64,000 bases of DNA from Candidatus Desulforudis audaxviator MP104C (GTDB lineage Bacteria; Bacillota; Desulfotomaculia; Desulfotomaculales; Desulforudaceae): the NCBI RefSeq assembly GCF_000018425.1, contig NC_010424.1:310001-374000 (forward strand). Reading direction: 5' to 3'. Under the pieces are notes generated by a model. It ran no database searches and was not told where the DNA came from. It saw only the letters and a list, made by a program, of their open reading frames with translations. Position numbers and translations under genes: made by a program. Of this stretch, positions 1 to 9,517 are shown piece after piece. How positions within the stretch are numbered: the first letter of the stretch is position 1; each line of letters opens with the position of its first letter.

Positions 1-1
1 A

Positions 2-151
2 CTGACCACGGCCCGCTACCTGACGCCTTTGGGTTACGACCTGAACCGGAAGGGGATCAAGCCCCATATCGAGGTGGAGGATTCGGCCGATTTCGAGTCC
101 GATCCGCAGCTTGAGAAAGCCCTGGAAATCCTGAAAGCGGGGCTAAAATAA
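2..151 (+). CDS. C-terminal end of S41-family carboxy-terminal processing protease (CtpA/CtpB type), partial
   Basis: Only the last 49 codons lie in the window; the gene continues to the left. The visible peptide begins LTTARYLTPLGYDLNRKG and goes on to DPQLEKALEIL before TAA. That pattern (ARYLTPxGxxLNxxGIxPDIxVE, then a pair of helices) is how S41 peptidases such as CtpA/CtpB end, after the catalytic Ser-Lys domain. These enzymes are exported or membrane-anchored and trim substrate C-termini. One base separates its stop from the next gene, whose product has a PDZ domain; ctpB and minJ are also neighbours in Bacillus subtilis, which supports the call. The catalytic residues are outside the window. 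Confidence 0.8.
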   Translation: MTTARYLTPLGYDLNRKGIKPHIEVEDSADFESDPQLEKALEILKAGLK

Positions 152-152
152 G

Positions 153-1400
153 ATGGCTCCTGGGGGTTTCCCCTTTGAATGGGCGTTGGGGGCCGTGTTC
201 ACCTCGGTGGTGCACGCCCTGTTCCACCCCCTGTTCTGGCTGGTCATCGTGCTGGTTGCTTTTCAGTACCGGCGCATCGCCCAGTTACGGGCCGGTTTCT
301 TTGGGGCCCGCGGCAACTCTATCCTGGCCGACACCCTGACCGCCACCGCCTACGGGTTCGGCGGCGGGCTGATTGGCGGTTACCTCATCTTCCTGACCGG
401 AATAACCATTCACGGTTCCGGGCTGTTTTACCTCCTGCCGGTAGCCATACTGCTCATGCTGGTCAATCCGCGCCTGCTCTGTTTCGCTTACGGCGGCGGG
501 GTGCTGGCCGTCAGCAACCTGCTGTTCGGTTTCCCGGATATCAGTATTCCCACCGTGATGGCCTTGGTGGCCATCCTCCACTTTGTCGAGAGCATATTGA
601 TCCTGGCCAGCGGGCACCTGGGTGCGGTGCCCGCCTACATCCGCCTCCCCGGAGGACGGATAGTCGGGGGCTTCACCCTGCAAAAGTTCTGGCCGATCCC
701 GATTGTCGCCCTGACCATCGTTACGGGTACCATGGCCCCCGGAATGGAACTGGTGGCGATGCCCGAATGGTGGCCGCTGATCAAACCGGACTTGCCGTTT
801 GGCACTGGCACTGGCACCGTGGTCTTCGCCATGATGACCCTGGTGGCCGGCCTGGGCTACGCGGACATTGCCACCTCCCGCCTACCCGCCGACAAGACCC
901 GGATCAGCGCCCTATACCTGGCCGGCTACAGCGTCACGCTGTTCGTCCTGGCCGTACTGGCCCTGTCCGGAGGCGGGGCCGCTTGGCTGGCGGCCCTTTT
1001 CGCCCCGCTTGGTCACGAACTCATTATTCACATCAGCAAACACATGGAACTGCACAGCCGCCCCCTGTTTGTACCCCATCCGGCCGGGTTGATGGTCCTG
1101 GACGTTTTGCCGCACTCGCCCGCCTGGCGGGCGGGTATCAGGTCCGGGGACGTCATCGTGGAGATCAACGGCTTCCGGGTGCACACCCGCGCCGATATGC
1201 ACCCGGCCCTGGTGCAACCCGGGCTCAAGGAAGTCGGGTACCTGCGGCGGGGAACCCACTTCCGGCGGGAGAACGTGCGGCTTTCCGCGGGAGAGTTGTT
1301 CGGGGTGATGCCGGTGCCCGAAGGTACCGAGCGGGTCTACCTGGAACTGGACGGCACGCCGCCGGTCAAGCGCTGGCTGGAACGCTGGCGGGGCGTATGA
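153..1400 (+). CDS. Polytopic membrane protein with C-terminal PDZ domain, MinJ-like
   Basis: The product has 415 residues. Roughly residues 20-300 are strongly hydrophobic and form about 6-8 membrane segments, many with small Gly/Ala/Pro-rich turns. Residues about 305-370 form a PDZ domain with the typical LMVLDVLPHSPAWRAGI stretch followed by SGDVIVEINGFRV. The size, the order (membrane bundle then PDZ) and the position one base after a ctpA-type protease match B. subtilis MinJ (YvjD), which bridges DivIVA and MinD at the poles and division site. Function in placing the division machinery is therefore an inference from family and synteny. It is almost certainly co-transcribed with the protease. 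Alternative: a generic PDZ membrane protein helping the protease recognise substrates. Confidence 0.7.
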   Translation: MAPGGFPFEWALGAVFTSVVHALFHPLFWLVIVLVAFQYRRIAQLRAGFFGARGNSILADTLTATAYGFGGGLIGGYLIFLTGITIHGSGLFYLLPVAILLMLVNPRLLCFAYGGGVLAVSNLLFGFPDISIPTVMALVAILHFVESILILASGHLGAVPAYIRLPGGRIVGGFTLQKFWPIPIVALTIVTGTMAPGMELVAMPEWWPLIKPDLPFGTGTGTVVFAMMTLVAGLGYADIATSRLPADKTRISALYLAGYSVTLFVLAVLALSGGGAAWLAALFAPLGHELIIHISKHMELHSRPLFVPHPAGLMVLDVLPHSPAWRAGIRSGDVIVEINGFRVHTRADMHPALVQPGLKEVGYLRRGTHFRRENVRLSAGELFGVMPVPEGTERVYLELDGTPPVKRWLERWRGV

Positions 1401-1518
1401 TTGACCGGCGGAATGAGTACGGTTACTGTAGTGGCCCTTGGTTCACAATACCGGTTTTTGTTGGGCTTGAACGGCGGCCGGGTTGAAAGGCACCGTTTCA
1501 GCCTGCAGCCGGGGCGGA

Positions 1519-1548
1519 TTGACAGTAAGGAGGCACAAAAAATATAAT
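1519..1548 (+). promoter_or_regulatory. Sigma-A type promoter upstream of the CooT-like gene
   Basis: Perfect consensus hexamers TTGACA (1519-1524) and TATAAT (1543-1548) are separated by 18 bp. Transcription would begin near 1555, about 38 bases before the start codon chosen for the CooT-like gene. The 190 bp between the PDZ gene and this gene hold nothing else that I recognise. Confidence 0.75.
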
Positions 1549-1592
1549 TCTTCGTAGTATCATCCTTCTTGACACGGGGGCGTGAACACGGA

Positions 1593-1781
1593 ATGTGTGA
1601 AGCAAACGCATATCTTTTGACTACGGACGGCGAGGAACTGATCCTGGAATCGGTGGACCGGGTGGTGCCGCATGAGGACGGGCTCCTGCTGGAGGACATT
1701 TTCGGCCGGCGCAAGATTATCAACGCCCGGATTCGTGAACTGGCCCTGGTGGATCACAAGATCATCCTGGAGCGCGGGTAG
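1593..1781 (+). CDS. cooT: CooT-family nickel-binding protein
   Basis: A 62-residue protein beginning MCEANAYLL and continuing through GEELILESVDRV to a compact beta-rich end. The Met-Cys start followed by a short hydrophobic strand is the signature of CooT-type proteins, in which Cys2 of a dimer binds one Ni(II) for carbon monoxide dehydrogenase maturation; the family also occurs widely without CODH. I chose the ATG at 1593 because family members start with MC; an in-frame TTG at 1569 would add eight residues without a family match. The Shine-Dalgarno signal is weak. A consensus promoter lies just upstream. No CODH genes are in this window, so the client enzyme is unknown. Confidence 0.75.
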   Translation: MCEANAYLLTTDGEELILESVDRVVPHEDGLLLEDIFGRRKIINARIRELALVDHKIILERG

Positions 1782-1819
1782 CGGTCTTTGCCGGAACCGT
1801 CGTGGAGGTGAGGGATCCT

Positions 1820-2443
1820 GTGCTGGAATTGCGCTCCGGACAGCTGAGCCTGGAAGACCTTGATGGGCCACAGGCGCTGGAAGACCTGCGGGAAATGATG
1901 TCCGACTGCCGGGAGTGCGGCCTGCACGCGGGCCGGACAAACTTGGTATTCGGGGAAGGCCACCCCCGGGCGCGGCTGATGTTGATCGGCGAAGGGCCCG
2001 GGGCCGAGGAGGACCGCCTGGGGCGGCCCTTTGTCGGTGCCGCCGGCCGACTCCTGGACCGGATCCTGGACGCCGCCGGACTTGCGCGCACCGAGGTGTA
2101 CATTGCCAACGTGGTCAAGTGCCGGCCTCCCGGCAACCGGGTGCCCAACCGGGAAGAGGCGCAAGCCTGCCTCCGTTGGCTCCGGAAGCAGTTTTCCCTG
2201 ATCGGACCCCCGCTGGTGGTTATCCTGGGCAGTACCGCGCTGAAAAACCTGATCGATCCCGGAGCTTCCATCACGGCCTGGCGGGGGCAGTGGATTGTCC
2301 GGGGCCGCGTGCGTTTCATGCCCACCTACCATCCCGCGGCGCTCCTCCGGGACCCGGGCAAGAAACGCGACGTGTGGCGTGATTTCCAGCTGATCCGCGA
2401 CGCCTATCGTGAGATCGTGCCCCTGAAAAACGATTTGAGCTGA
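1820..2443 (+). CDS. Uracil-DNA glycosylase, family 4 (iron-sulfur type)
   Basis: This enzyme removes uracil from DNA made by cytosine deamination. The 207-residue product carries the family 4 features in order: an early CxxC pair (CRECGLH, about residues 30-34) that supplies cluster ligands, the GEGPGAEED motif for uracil binding and catalysis, GRPFVGAAGRLLD, the VVKCRPPGNR segment with another cysteine ligand, and HPAALLR near the C-terminus. The GTG at 1820 is preferred because GGAGGTGAGG ends 6 bases before it; a longer start at 1802 would overlap that site. It sits between CooT and uvrBAC, so base excision and nucleotide excision genes are close together. Its 3' end overlaps the oppositely oriented gene below by 40 bp. 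Confidence 0.9.
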   Translation: MLELRSGQLSLEDLDGPQALEDLREMMSDCRECGLHAGRTNLVFGEGHPRARLMLIGEGPGAEEDRLGRPFVGAAGRLLDRILDAAGLARTEVYIANVVKCRPPGNRVPNREEAQACLRWLRKQFSLIGPPLVVILGSTALKNLIDPGASITAWRGQWIVRGRVRFMPTYHPAALLRDPGKKRDVWRDFQLIRDAYREIVPLKNDLS

Positions 2444-2727
2444 CCGCCCATGGAAGTGGGCTTTTTGTTTTTCAACGCTTCTTCGTCCTCGTCCGGCCGA
2501 TATTCGGCCAGCGGCCGGAGTTCCGCCCACGCTTGGAGCCCCTGCTTCTTGGCGGCCCGGATCAGGGCCTCGAGCTGACTGCGGGCGGCGTTGATCCGGT
2601 TCACCGCGTGGTCGATGAAGTCCGGTTCGGCGTGAGTAAGCATCATTTCCGCCTCTTTGCACTCCTCCCGGGCCTTTTCAATGGCCTCCAGGAGCGGGTT
2701 CGGCTCTGGGCCCCTCATGGAAAGCAT
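2404..2727 (-). CDS. DUF2508 (YaaL-like) small helical protein
   Basis: The 107-residue product is mainly helical and charged: PLLEAIEKAREECKEAEM, then a DFIDHAVNRINAARSQLEAL helix. The spacing of acidic and hydrophobic residues resembles DUF2508/YaaL proteins, small cytosolic proteins of unknown role in Firmicutes. The ATG at 2727 follows AAGGGGGG at a good distance, while an upstream GTG at 2748 precedes that signal. It is the only minus-strand gene in this part, and its 3' end runs 40 bp into the glycosylase gene. The family call is from memory of the pattern, not a search. Confidence 0.55.
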   Translation of the reverse strand: MLSMRGPEPNPLLEAIEKAREECKEAEMMLTHAEPDFIDHAVNRINAARSQLEALIRAAKKQGLQAWAELRPLAEYRPDEDEEALKNKKPTSMGGQLKSFFRGTISR

Positions 2728-2822
2728 TTCCAATACCCCCCTTGTCACAATTTATGCCAGTAGCCCCGCAAATAGAATCAACCTTTGGATTCGAGGAATC
2801 ATATTCTTTAGGGGGCGGTATT

Positions 2823-4100
2823 GTGCCCAGAACTAAAACAACTATTGTCCTGCTCCTGATCGCTTTTGTCCTGCTGGGAACCGGCGGCTGTGGCCTCCTG
2901 AACCGGGGCGGCGCGGCCCGCCCGGCTGAGCGCCCGCTGGCGGTGGCCTACAGTATCGCGGACGAGCGGCGGGACGGAAACCAGGTGATCAAACGCCTCG
3001 TTCAGGAACGGGCGGGGACCGACGAGCGGGTCCGGATCACCTGGCGGGACGCGGAAGGCGACGCCCGCCGCCAGGAGAAAGACGTGGAGCAGTTTATCGA
3101 GCAGAAGGTCGACGCGGTGGTGATCCAATTTGTGGAGCCGCAGATGGGTCCGGGCATCGTCCGCCGCCTGGCGATGAACCGGATCAGGGTGGTGGCGCTG
3201 GAGACCTTTGCCCCGGACGCGCCGCTCGACGCCTACGTGGCTTCCGAACAGGTCCGGGCCGGGGAACACCAGGCCCGTTTCGTGGTGCGCAACCTGCCGG
3301 CGGGGGCGCCGGGCCGGGTGCTGGTTCTGGGCGGGGACCCGACGGACCCGATCTCTCGCAACATCATCGAGGGCTTCACCGCCTTTATGGAGGGGCAACC
3401 CGGATTCGCGGTCGAACTGCGAGAGCATCCCCAGGGTGACCCCGGCCGGGCGGCCGCCAGCGTGCACGAAGCGCTGGCGACTGGCCCGCTGGGGGCCGTG
3501 CTGGCCGTTGACAGCCGGATGGCGGTCAGCGCGGTGGAGGTGCTCCGGCAGCGGGGCCTGCTGAATGAAGTGATGACCGTGGGCGTCGGCGCCGACCGGA
3601 CGGCGGCGGAAGCTCTGGTCGCCGGGGACCACGACGCCGAGGTCGACGTCCGGCCGGACCTGCTGGCCCAATTTAGTTACGACGCCGCCGTCGGCCTGGC
3701 CCGGGACGGGCACTGGGCGTACGAGACGCAGATCACCAGCGGGGATTACACCGTGCCGGCCCGCATGGTGCCGGTGCGCCTTGTGCAGGGAAACAACACC
3801 TTCCTGCTGCGGGAGTACTACGGCGACCTGACCCGGGGCGGCGGTCAGCAGGGAGGCAAGGAGCGTCAGGGTGGTGGAGGCCAGGGGCAAGGACAACAGG
3901 GTGGGGGTCAGCAACAGGGGCAGCAGCAGGGACAGCAGCAACAGCAGCCGATGACCAAGCTGATGATCAAGACTCAGGACGGTAAGACGGTGGAAATCGA
4001 CGTTCCGGGCGAAATTAAGAGCATCGAGGCCCAGCGGCAGGGCGGCCAGCAAGGAGGTCAAAACGGCGGCCAGGGCGGCGGCCAGGGCGGCGGCTCCTAA
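2823..4100 (+). CDS. Lipoprotein with periplasmic-binding-protein (type 1) fold and Gln/Gly-rich tail
   Basis: From GTG 2823 the product has 425 residues. Residues 1-22 are a signal peptide (KTTIVLLLIAFVLLGTGG) ending at Cys23, a slightly irregular lipobox. Residues about 40-330 look like a sugar-type solute-binding protein: VDAVVIQFVEPQ, a GRVLVLGGDPTDPISRNI segment, and AVLAVDSRMAVSAVEVLRQ correspond to the repeated half-domains of RbsB-like proteins. From about residue 340 the chain changes to a low-complexity Gln/Gly tail with one short ordered island (MTKLMIKTQDGKTVEID). No permease or ATPase gene is adjacent, so it may be a sensor or scaffold rather than a transporter part. The in-frame ATG at 2742 lies in the divergent region and would put 27 residues before the signal peptide. 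Confidence 0.7.
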   Translation: MPRTKTTIVLLLIAFVLLGTGGCGLLNRGGAARPAERPLAVAYSIADERRDGNQVIKRLVQERAGTDERVRITWRDAEGDARRQEKDVEQFIEQKVDAVVIQFVEPQMGPGIVRRLAMNRIRVVALETFAPDAPLDAYVASEQVRAGEHQARFVVRNLPAGAPGRVLVLGGDPTDPISRNIIEGFTAFMEGQPGFAVELREHPQGDPGRAAASVHEALATGPLGAVLAVDSRMAVSAVEVLRQRGLLNEVMTVGVGADRTAAEALVAGDHDAEVDVRPDLLAQFSYDAAVGLARDGHWAYETQITSGDYTVPARMVPVRLVQGNNTFLLREYYGDLTRGGGQQGGKERQGGGGQGQGQQGGGQQQGQQQGQQQQQPMTKLMIKTQDGKTVEIDVPGEIKSIEAQRQGGQQGGQNGGQGGGQGGGS

Positions 4101-4534
4101 GGTCAAGAGAGACACTCCCGCAAAAAGGCATCCCCGAAAAAGACTTCTCTATGTCAATTAGGTTCTTTGTACTTTGACAAAAATGGCCTTAGGCTGCCCG
4201 GCGAGTGTGACGTTTTCGAGCAGCCACAACAATGTTGTGTTTCTGGTCGGCCCAATCGATTTCAGCAATGATCATGAAGAAGGCTGTCCCGCCCATTCCA
4301 GGAAAAGCAGTTTGGGGCATCGTTATGCCGGCGATCACCCCGGCGGTAAAACCGATGACCAGCCGGTCCCTTTGGATTCTCATCTAATGAATCCCCTCAT
4401 TTCTTTGTGAGTGCTTTTCGGGAAGCCGTGAGCAACTCTGCAAGTCCGCACCGTTACCACCCGGGTGCCACCATTATGTTAACGGAGCGCCCGTAATCCA
4501 ACCACGCGCGTTTTTCCCCGTTTTGCCGAAGTGG
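4101..4534. other. Intergenic region between the lipoprotein and uvrB
   Basis: About 430 bases. It contains one possible small minus-strand gene (4189-4383, listed separately) and leads into the uvrB promoter. A TTGACA at about 4166 has no -10 partner at a usual distance. No RNA gene was recognised. Confidence 0.5.
4189..4383 (-). pseudogene. Short membrane protein or truncated remnant
   Basis: A 64-codon frame begins ATG (4383) nine bases after GAGGGG. It starts MRIQRDRLVIGFTAGVIAGI, a charged head followed by a hydrophobic segment as seen at the beginning of several clostridial membrane proteins, but after about residue 25 the sequence loses hydrophobic periodicity and ends in a basic tail. 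I read it as the first part of a membrane protein whose remainder has been lost. It could also be a genuine small protein; the evidence is the ribosome site and the N-terminus only. Confidence 0.35.
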
Positions 4535-4540
4535 TATAAT
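4535..4540 (+). promoter_or_regulatory. -10 element of the uvrB promoter
   Basis: A perfect TATAAT lies 21 bases before the uvrB start. The corresponding -35 region (TTTTCC around 4512) is poor. No clear LexA-type box (GAAC-N4-GTTC) is visible in the immediate upstream bases. Confidence 0.55.
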
Positions 4541-4561
4541 AGCGGGTGGAGGTGGGGACAA

Positions 4562-6586
4562 GTGCCCCCTTTTAAACTCGTATCCGACTATGTGCCCCGG
4601 GGCGACCAGCCCCAGGCGATCGAAAACCTGGTCCGCGGCCTAGAAAGGGGCCTGCGGCACCAGGTGCTGCTGGGGGTGACCGGCTCCGGAAAGACCTATA
4701 CCATGGCCCAGGTGATCAGCAGGGTTCAGCGGCCGACCCTAGTGATTGCGCCGAACAAGACTTTGGCCGCGCAGCTTTGCGCGGAGTTCAAGGAGTTTTT
4801 CCCCGAGAACGCGGTGGAGTACTTCGTGAGTTACTACGACTACTACCAGCCGGAGGCCTACCTCCCGTCCTCGGACATGTATATCGAGAAGGACGCCTCG
4901 ATCAACGAGGAGATCGACAAGCTCCGCCACTCGGCGACTTCGTCCCTGTTCGAGCGGCGGGACGTGATCATCGTGGCCTCGGTGTCCTGCATCTACGGCC
5001 TGGGCGACCCGGAGGAATACCGGAACCTGGTCGTTTCCCTGCGCCGGAACGGCGGCTACGACCGGGACGCGGTGCTCCGGAAGCTGGTAAGCATCCAGTA
5101 CGAACGGAACGACATCAATTTCGGGCGCGGCCGGTTCCGGGTGCGTGGCGACGTGCTGGAGGTCTTTCCGGCCGCCTCCGGGGAGCGGGCGCTCCGGATC
5201 GAGTTCTTCGGTGACGAGGTGGAGCGGATCCTGGAATTCGACGCCCTGACCGGGGAAGTGCTGGGGGAACGGCAGCACGTCTCCATCCTGCCGGCCAGCC
5301 ACTACGCCACCTCCAAGGACCGGCTGGACAGGGCGGTCACGGCCATCGAAACGGAACTGACCGAGCGCCTGGCCGAACTCCGGGCGGCGAACAAGCTTCT
5401 GGAGGCCCAGCGCCTGGAGCAGCGCACGAACTACGACCTGGAAATGTTGCGGGAACTGGGTTACTGCAAGGGCATCGAGAACTACTCCCGCCACCTGACC
5501 GGGCGGGAACCGGGAGCGCCGCCCTTTACCCTGCTCGACTACTTCCCTGACGACCTGCTGATCATAGTGGACGAGTCGCACATCACCATCCCCCAGATCG
5601 GAGGTATGTACGAGGGCGACCGCTCACGCAAGGTGGCCTTGGTGGAACACGGTTTTAGGCTGCCGTCGGCCTTCGACAACCGGCCCCTGACCTTCTCGGA
5701 GTTCATGGCCCGGGTCCGGCAGGGGGTGTATGTTTCGGCTACTCCCGGCCCATGGGAACTGAAACACAGCGCGGCGGTAGTGGAACAGATCGTGCGCCCG
5801 ACGGGGCTGGTGGACCCGGAGATGGTGGTCCGGCCCACCCGGGGCCAGATCGACGACCTCTTGGGCGAGATCCGGCAACGGGTGGCGAGAAACGAGCGGG
5901 TGCTGGTCACCACCCTGACCAAACGGATGGCCGAGGACCTATGCGACTACTTCCGGGAACTGGGCCTGAAGGTCCGGTACCTGCACTCGGAGATCAACAC
6001 CCTGGAGCGGATGGAGATCCTGCGCGACCTGCGCCTGGGGACCTTTGACGTCCTGGTGGGGATCAACCTGCTGCGGGAGGGGCTGGACCTGCCCGAGGTG
6101 AGCCTGGTGGCTGTTCTGGACGCCGACAAGGAGGGGTACCTCCGGTCCGAGCGGTCCCTGATCCAGACGGCGGGGCGGGCGGCCCGGAACCTGAACGGGA
6201 AAGTGATCCTGTACGCCGACCAGATCACCGGATCCATGCGGCGCGCGCTGGACGAGACCGAACGGCGCCGTGAGCGTCAGATGGCCTTCAACCGGGCGCA
6301 CGGCATTACCCCGCAGACCGTGCAGAAGGCGGTGCGGAGCGTGATCGAGGCCACCCGGGCGGCCGAAACCCAAGCGCCCTACTACGCGGTGAGCGAGAAA
6401 CGGCTGACCAGAAGCGAACTGAAGAAACTGATCGCCAGGCTGGAGAAGGACATGCGGTACGCGGCCCGGCATCTCGAGTTCGAGCGGGCGGCCCAGCTGC
6501 GCGACGCCCTGATTGAACTCCGGCTGCAGCTTCAGCCCAAAGGCGTCCGCTCGCTCCGCCCGGCGGTCGGCGACGAACCGGAGTAG
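4562..6586 (+). CDS. uvrB: Excinuclease ABC subunit B
   Basis: UvrB is the DNA-damage verification helicase of nucleotide excision repair; it receives DNA from UvrA and then recruits UvrC. The 674-residue product shows the N-terminal [17 protein letters not shown] block, Walker A GVTGSGKT (residues 38-45), the damage-probing beta-hairpin [12 protein letters not shown] (about 91-102), the DESH box, helicase motifs ending QTAGRAARN, and a C-terminal UVR motif that contacts UvrC. The GTG at 4562 is preferred because GGAGGTG ends seven bases upstream and because family members start just before FKLVSDY; an ATG at 4523 lies upstream of the promoter -10. uvrA follows after 33 bp, forming a repair operon. 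Confidence 0.97.
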   Translation: MPPFKLVSDYVPRGDQPQAIENLVRGLERGLRHQVLLGVTGSGKTYTMAQVISRVQRPTLVIAPNKTLAAQLCAEFKEFFPENAVEYFVSYYDYYQPEAYLPSSDMYIEKDASINEEIDKLRHSATSSLFERRDVIIVASVSCIYGLGDPEEYRNLVVSLRRNGGYDRDAVLRKLVSIQYERNDINFGRGRFRVRGDVLEVFPAASGERALRIEFFGDEVERILEFDALTGEVLGERQHVSILPASHYATSKDRLDRAVTAIETELTERLAELRAANKLLEAQRLEQRTNYDLEMLRELGYCKGIENYSRHLTGREPGAPPFTLLDYFPDDLLIIVDESHITIPQIGGMYEGDRSRKVALVEHGFRLPSAFDNRPLTFSEFMARVRQGVYVSATPGPWELKHSAAVVEQIVRPTGLVDPEMVVRPTRGQIDDLLGEIRQRVARNERVLVTTLTKRMAEDLCDYFRELGLKVRYLHSEINTLERMEILRDLRLGTFDVLVGINLLREGLDLPEVSLVAVLDADKEGYLRSERSLIQTAGRAARNLNGKVILYADQITGSMRRALDETERRRERQMAFNRAHGITPQTVQKAVRSVIEATRAAETQAPYYAVSEKRLTRSELKKLIARLEKDMRYAARHLEFERAAQLRDALIELRLQLQPKGVRSLRPAVGDEPE

Positions 6587-6619
6587 GCCGAACCAGATGG
6601 AGGTTATAACAGTATCGCC

Positions 6620-9460
6620 ATGCAGGACAAAATCGTCGTTCGCGGCGCGCGCGTACACAACCTGAAGAACATCGTCGTGGAGATCCCCCGGAACAAGCTG
6701 GTTGTACTGACCGGTTTGTCCGGAAGCGGGAAGTCTTCGCTGGCTTTTGACACCATCTACGCCGAAGGGCAGCGCCGCTACGTGGAGTCACTGTCGGCCT
6801 ACGCACGGCAGTTCCTGGGCCAGATGGACAAACCCGACGTCGACTACATCGAGGGCCTGTCCCCGGCCATCTCCATCGACCAGAAAACCCGTTCGCACAA
6901 CCCCCGGTCCACGGTGGGCACCGTGACCGAGATTTACGACTATCTGCGGCTGCTGTTCGCCCGGGTGGGACGGCCCCACTGCCCGCATTGCGGCCATCCG
7001 ATCAGTAGCCAGACGGTGGAGCAGATGGTCGACCAGGTGATGGCGCTGGGGGAGGGCACCCGCCTGCAGATCCTGGCCCCGGTCGTCCGGGGCAAGAAGG
7101 GCGAACACGTGCGGGTGCTGGAGGAGGCCCGGCGCGGCGGGTTTGTCCGGATGCGCATCGACGGGGAAATGCGGGAGATCGGCGAGGATATCAGCCTCGA
7201 CCGCAACAAGAAGCACACCATCGAGATCGTCGTCGACCGGTTGGTGGTCAAGCCGGGCCTGGAGCCCCGGCTGGCCGACTCCCTGGAGACGGCCCTGAAG
7301 CAGACCGGCGGCCTGGCCGTCTGCGCTGTCATTGACGGGCCGGAGATCGTGTTCAGCCAGAATTTCGCCTGCGTGGACTGCGGTTTCAGCTTCAGCGAGA
7401 TCACGCCGCGCCTGTTTTCCTTCAACAGCCCGGTGGGGGCCTGCCCGACGTGCACCGGCCTGGGCAGCCGCCTGGAGGTCGACGTCGACCTGGTTATCCC
7501 CGACCGGAACAAGACCTTGTACGAAGGCGCCGTGGCCGCCTGGGCCTGGTGGACCCGGGGTTACCACATCCTTGAGGGCCTGGCCCGGCACTACGGGTTC
7601 AGCCTGCAGGTCCCGGTGCGGGAGCTTGACCCGGACCACCTGGACATCATTCTGTACGGCACCGGCGGGACCCGCATCTCCTTCAGCTACCGGGACATGA
7701 CCGGGCGCTTGCGCCGCTATACCGCGCCGTTTGAAGGGGTGGTGTCCTTCCTGAGTCGCAAGCACCGGGAGACCACCTCCGACCACGTCCGCGAGGAGAC
7801 CGAGCGGATGATGCGCACCAGGCCCTGTCCGGACTGCGGGGGGCGCCGGTTGAAGCCGGAGGCGCTGGCCGTCAAGGTGGGCGGAAAATCGATCGCCGAG
7901 GTGGCCGCGCTGTCGATTACCGCGGCCGACCGGTTTTTTGCCGGCTTAAACCTGACCGCCCGGGAGACGCTGATCGGGCAGCGGGTGCTCAAGGAACTGC
8001 GGGCCCGGCTGGGTTTCCTGGTCAACGTCGGCCTGGACTACCTGACCCTGGACCGCCAGGCGGCCACGCTGTCGGGCGGTGAGGCCCAGCGGATCCGGCT
8101 GGCCACCCAGATCGGTTCCGGCCTGGTGGGGGTGCTCTACATCCTGGACGAGCCGAGCATCGGGCTGCACCCCCGGGACAACGGACGGCTCCTGGACACC
8201 CTGAAGCAGCTGCGCGACCTGGGGAACACCCTGATCGTCGTCGAACACGACGAGGAGACCATCCGGGCCGCCGACCACATCATCGACATCGGCCCCGGCG
8301 CCGGGCTGGACGGCGGCCGGGTGGTGGCGGCGGGCACCCTGCGGGAGATCACCGGCACGGACGCTTCCATCACCGGGCAGTACCTGGCCGGCCGGAAGTT
8401 TATCGCGGTGCCCCCGGCGCGCCGGGCTCCCGGAGAACGGTGGGTCGAGGTCATCGGGGCGCGTGAGCACAATCTGAACAACATCGACGTGCCCTTTCCG
8501 CTGGGCGTGTTCACATGCGTCACTGGGGTATCCGGTTCCGGGAAGAGCACCCTGGTGAACGAAATTCTGAACAAGGCGCTGGCCGCCGCCCTGCACGGCA
8601 CCCGGACCCACCCGGGGGTGCACGACGAAATCCGGGGCACGGAGCATCTGGACAAAGTGATCAACGTCGACCAGTCGCCGATCGGCCGGACCCCCCGTTC
8701 GAACCCGGCCACCTACACCGGGGTGTTCACCGATATCCGGGAGCTTTTCGCGCTCACCCCGGAGGCCCGGATGCGCGGTTACAAGCCCGGCCGGTTCAGC
8801 TTCAACGTCCGGGGCGGGCGCTGCGAGGCCTGCCGGGGCGACGGGATCATCCGGATCGAGATGCACTTTCTGCCCGACGTCTATGTGCCCTGCGAGGTGT
8901 GCGGGGGACGCCGGTACAACCGGGAGACGCTGGACGTCCGGTACAAGGGGCGGACCATCGCCGACGTCCTGGACATGACGGTGGACCAGGCCGCCGAGTT
9001 CTTCGCGCCGGTCCCGAAGATCTACCGCCGCCTGTGCACCCTGCAGGACGTGGGCCTGGGCTACATCCGCCTCGGCCAGCCGGCCACCACGCTCTCGGGC
9101 GGCGAAGCCCAACGGGTGAAGCTGGCCGCCGAACTTTCCCGGCGGGCGACCGGACGGACGCTGTACATCCTGGACGAGCCCACCACCGGGCTGCATTTCG
9201 CGGACATCAAGAAGCTTTTGCAGGTGTTGCAGCGCTTGGTGGACGCCGGGAACACGGTAATCGTGATCGAACACAACCTGGACGTGATCAAAACAGCCGA
9301 CTACATCATCGACCTTGGTCCCGAAGGCGGGGACCGGGGCGGCCGGGTGGTGGCCACCGGCACTCCCGAAGAAGTGGCGGCCCAGGCTGAATCTTACACC
9401 GGCCGGTTCCTGCGGCGTGTGTTGGACCGGACCCCCGGCCGCGCCGCCGCCGAAGCCTGA
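6620..9460 (+). CDS. uvrA: Excinuclease ABC subunit A
   Basis: UvrA is the dimeric ATPase that first recognises bulky DNA lesions and loads UvrB. The 946-residue product contains two ABC modules: Walker A GLSGSGKS (residues 32-39) and GVSGSGKST in the second half, two signature motifs ([12 protein letters not shown] and [12 protein letters not shown]), and zinc modules with [15 protein letters not shown]...CPTC and CEACRGDG...CEVCGG pairs. Length is normal for the family. The start ATG at 6620 is standard in sequence, but the nearest GGAGGT ends about 15 bases away, longer than usual; no better in-frame start is seen. It is followed by a palindromic repeat and uvrC. Confidence 0.97.
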   Translation: MQDKIVVRGARVHNLKNIVVEIPRNKLVVLTGLSGSGKSSLAFDTIYAEGQRRYVESLSAYARQFLGQMDKPDVDYIEGLSPAISIDQKTRSHNPRSTVGTVTEIYDYLRLLFARVGRPHCPHCGHPISSQTVEQMVDQVMALGEGTRLQILAPVVRGKKGEHVRVLEEARRGGFVRMRIDGEMREIGEDISLDRNKKHTIEIVVDRLVVKPGLEPRLADSLETALKQTGGLAVCAVIDGPEIVFSQNFACVDCGFSFSEITPRLFSFNSPVGACPTCTGLGSRLEVDVDLVIPDRNKTLYEGAVAAWAWWTRGYHILEGLARHYGFSLQVPVRELDPDHLDIILYGTGGTRISFSYRDMTGRLRRYTAPFEGVVSFLSRKHRETTSDHVREETERMMRTRPCPDCGGRRLKPEALAVKVGGKSIAEVAALSITAADRFFAGLNLTARETLIGQRVLKELRARLGFLVNVGLDYLTLDRQAATLSGGEAQRIRLATQIGSGLVGVLYILDEPSIGLHPRDNGRLLDTLKQLRDLGNTLIVVEHDEETIRAADHIIDIGPGAGLDGGRVVAAGTLREITGTDASITGQYLAGRKFIAVPPARRAPGERWVEVIGAREHNLNNIDVPFPLGVFTCVTGVSGSGKSTLVNEILNKALAAALHGTRTHPGVHDEIRGTEHLDKVINVDQSPIGRTPRSNPATYTGVFTDIRELFALTPEARMRGYKPGRFSFNVRGGRCEACRGDGIIRIEMHFLPDVYVPCEVCGGRRYNRETLDVRYKGRTIADVLDMTVDQAAEFFAPVPKIYRRLCTLQDVGLGYIRLGQPATTLSGGEAQRVKLAAELSRRATGRTLYILDEPTTGLHFADIKKLLQVLQRLVDAGNTVIVIEHNLDVIKTADYIIDLGPEGGDRGGRVVATGTPEEVAAQAESYTGRFLRRVLDRTPGRAAAEA

Positions 9461-9500
9461 AAAAGGGGCCAGGCCCCTTTTTACCTTCTTTGACTTTCGT
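9461..9500. repeat. REP-like palindrome, GGGGCC type (copy 1)
   Basis: AAAAGGGGCC-A-GGCCCCTTTT (9461-9481) is a perfect palindrome flanked by ACCTTCTTTGACTTTCG. The same palindrome and flank recur near 55290, and the reversed unit near 23641. It lies directly after the uvrA stop. It could also act as a bidirectional terminator because the arms end in A and T runs. Confidence 0.75.
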
Positions 9501-9517
9501 GAGGTGGAGGGAAATCC

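Noticed and set aside
179-1486. A 435-codon frame overlapping the MinJ-like gene on the same strand
   Set aside because: Arg/Pro/Gly-rich frame-shifted shadow; the other frame gives membrane spans and a PDZ domain.
3840-4095. CAG/GGC-rich tract considered as a CRISPR or noncoding tandem repeat
   Set aside because: Irregular units that keep an open frame as a Gln/Gly tail; no regular repeat-spacer pattern.
9461-9481. GGGGCC palindrome taken simply as a uvrA terminator
   Set aside because: The same palindrome with the same 17-bp flank occurs at other loci and in both orientations, so a dispersed repeat is the better description, although termination remains possible.
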